From contig NZ_LMDV01000001.1 of NCBI RefSeq assembly GCF_001425175.1, positions 496,001 to 560,000 of the forward strand: DNA of 64,000 nucleotides. The letters are read 5' to 3'. This DNA is from Nocardioides sp. Root1257. GTDB lineage: Bacteria > Actinomycetota > Actinomycetes > Propionibacteriales > Nocardioidaceae. The translations under genes were made by a program, and so were the position numbers. Each line of letters starts with the position of its first letter. Position 1 is the first letter of the stretch. The notes beneath the pieces are model-generated. The model had not been told where the DNA came from, did no database searches, and saw nothing but the letters and a program-made list of their open reading frames with translations. Positions 63,827 to 64,000 of this stretch are shown here, piece by piece.

Positions 63827-64000
63827 TCAGCGGGCCGCCTTGCGGATCAGCGCGGTGACCTCCTTCGGGTGGCTCATCATCGCCACGTGCGAGCTGTTGA
63901 TCACGACGGTCCTCGCGCCCGCCCGCTTCGCCATCCGGCGCTCGGCATGCGGCGGGATGATCCGGTCCTGCCTGGCGACCAGGTACCAGCTCGGGATCGT
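63827..64000 (-). CDS. Alpha/beta hydrolase, C-terminal end (cut by window edge)
   Basis: The final 57 codons of a minus-strand gene read SWYLVARQDRIIPPHAERRM, then VVINSSHVAMMSHPKEVTAL and end in IRKAAR. The Asp in ARQDRIIP and the His in SSHVAMMS fit the acid and base of the alpha/beta-hydrolase catalytic triad. The serine part is outside the window, so the substrate is unknown. Confidence 0.75.
   Translation of the reverse strand, partial: TIPSWYLVARQDRIIPPHAERRMAKRAGARTVVINSSHVAMMSHPKEVTALIRKAAR

Overview
The window is very GC-rich (roughly 70% or more by eye), densely coded on both strands, and packed with GTG starts and 1-14 nt gene overlaps. Gene content points to an actinobacterium, most likely Nocardioides or a close relative (family Nocardioidaceae). 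Supporting evidence is the actinobacteria-specific set SepH, DUF3159, DUF3710, DUF3093, DUF4193, DUF5998, DUF7455 and LprG-P55, and a gene block whose order I recall from Mycobacterium tuberculosis (the Rv2689c-Rv2701c region). The taxonomy is inference; no rRNA, tRNA, CRISPR array, prophage or transposase gene was seen.

Layout. 1-11,020: accessory and regulatory genes. These are a cut-off FtsX-type permease, an animal-type haem peroxidase, a GNAT enzyme divergent from an SDR/QueA-like pair behind a MerR-style promoter, a four-gene operon (YjbQ, a degenerate inositol-monophosphatase-like protein, an ECF sigma factor, a CU044_5270-type membrane protein), and a second overlapping operon (a frameshifted beta-propeller-type membrane protein, a SigE-family sigma factor, a thiamine-binding protein, a DUF3105 protein). 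11,094-17,602: aconitase, carrying a dispersed repeat in frame, then an SDR, an SGNH esterase with a pilin-like N terminus, a lipoprotein and a VanZ protein. 17,615-27,804: the conserved housekeeping block, with an rRNA/tRNA m5U methyltransferase, a KimA-like permease, two TrkA proteins, DUF3159, an OB-fold protein, DUF3710, dut, DUF3093, DUF4235, DUF4193, suhB and ferrochelatase.

27,875-48,406: an MFS exporter, a FadD17-like CoA ligase behind a KstR-type operator, a sugar-lactone oxidase, a TRIC channel, sepH, sseA, thymidine kinase, a VOC protein, a second SGNH hydrolase, a CatB-type acetyltransferase, a phosphodiesterase, DUF5998, Pat, topoisomerase IV subunit A, LprG-P55 and a beta-carbonic anhydrase. 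48,476-64,000: two large LuxR-type ATPase regulators, a DUF4242 protein, small secreted and hypothetical proteins, topoisomerase IV subunit B, DUF7455, DUF456, an EamA transporter, a PucR regulator followed by DUF3556 and an FAD oxidoreductase, and the end of an alpha/beta hydrolase.

Cross-cutting signals. About twenty genes on both strands start 6-8 nt after a TANNNT hexamer with no Shine-Dalgarno sequence, so leaderless transcription appears to be a main mode here and can be used to choose starts. Two genes carry apparent single-base frameshifts. Two unrelated dispersed palindromic repeats sit in frame inside essential-looking genes (acnA and the P55-like exporter).
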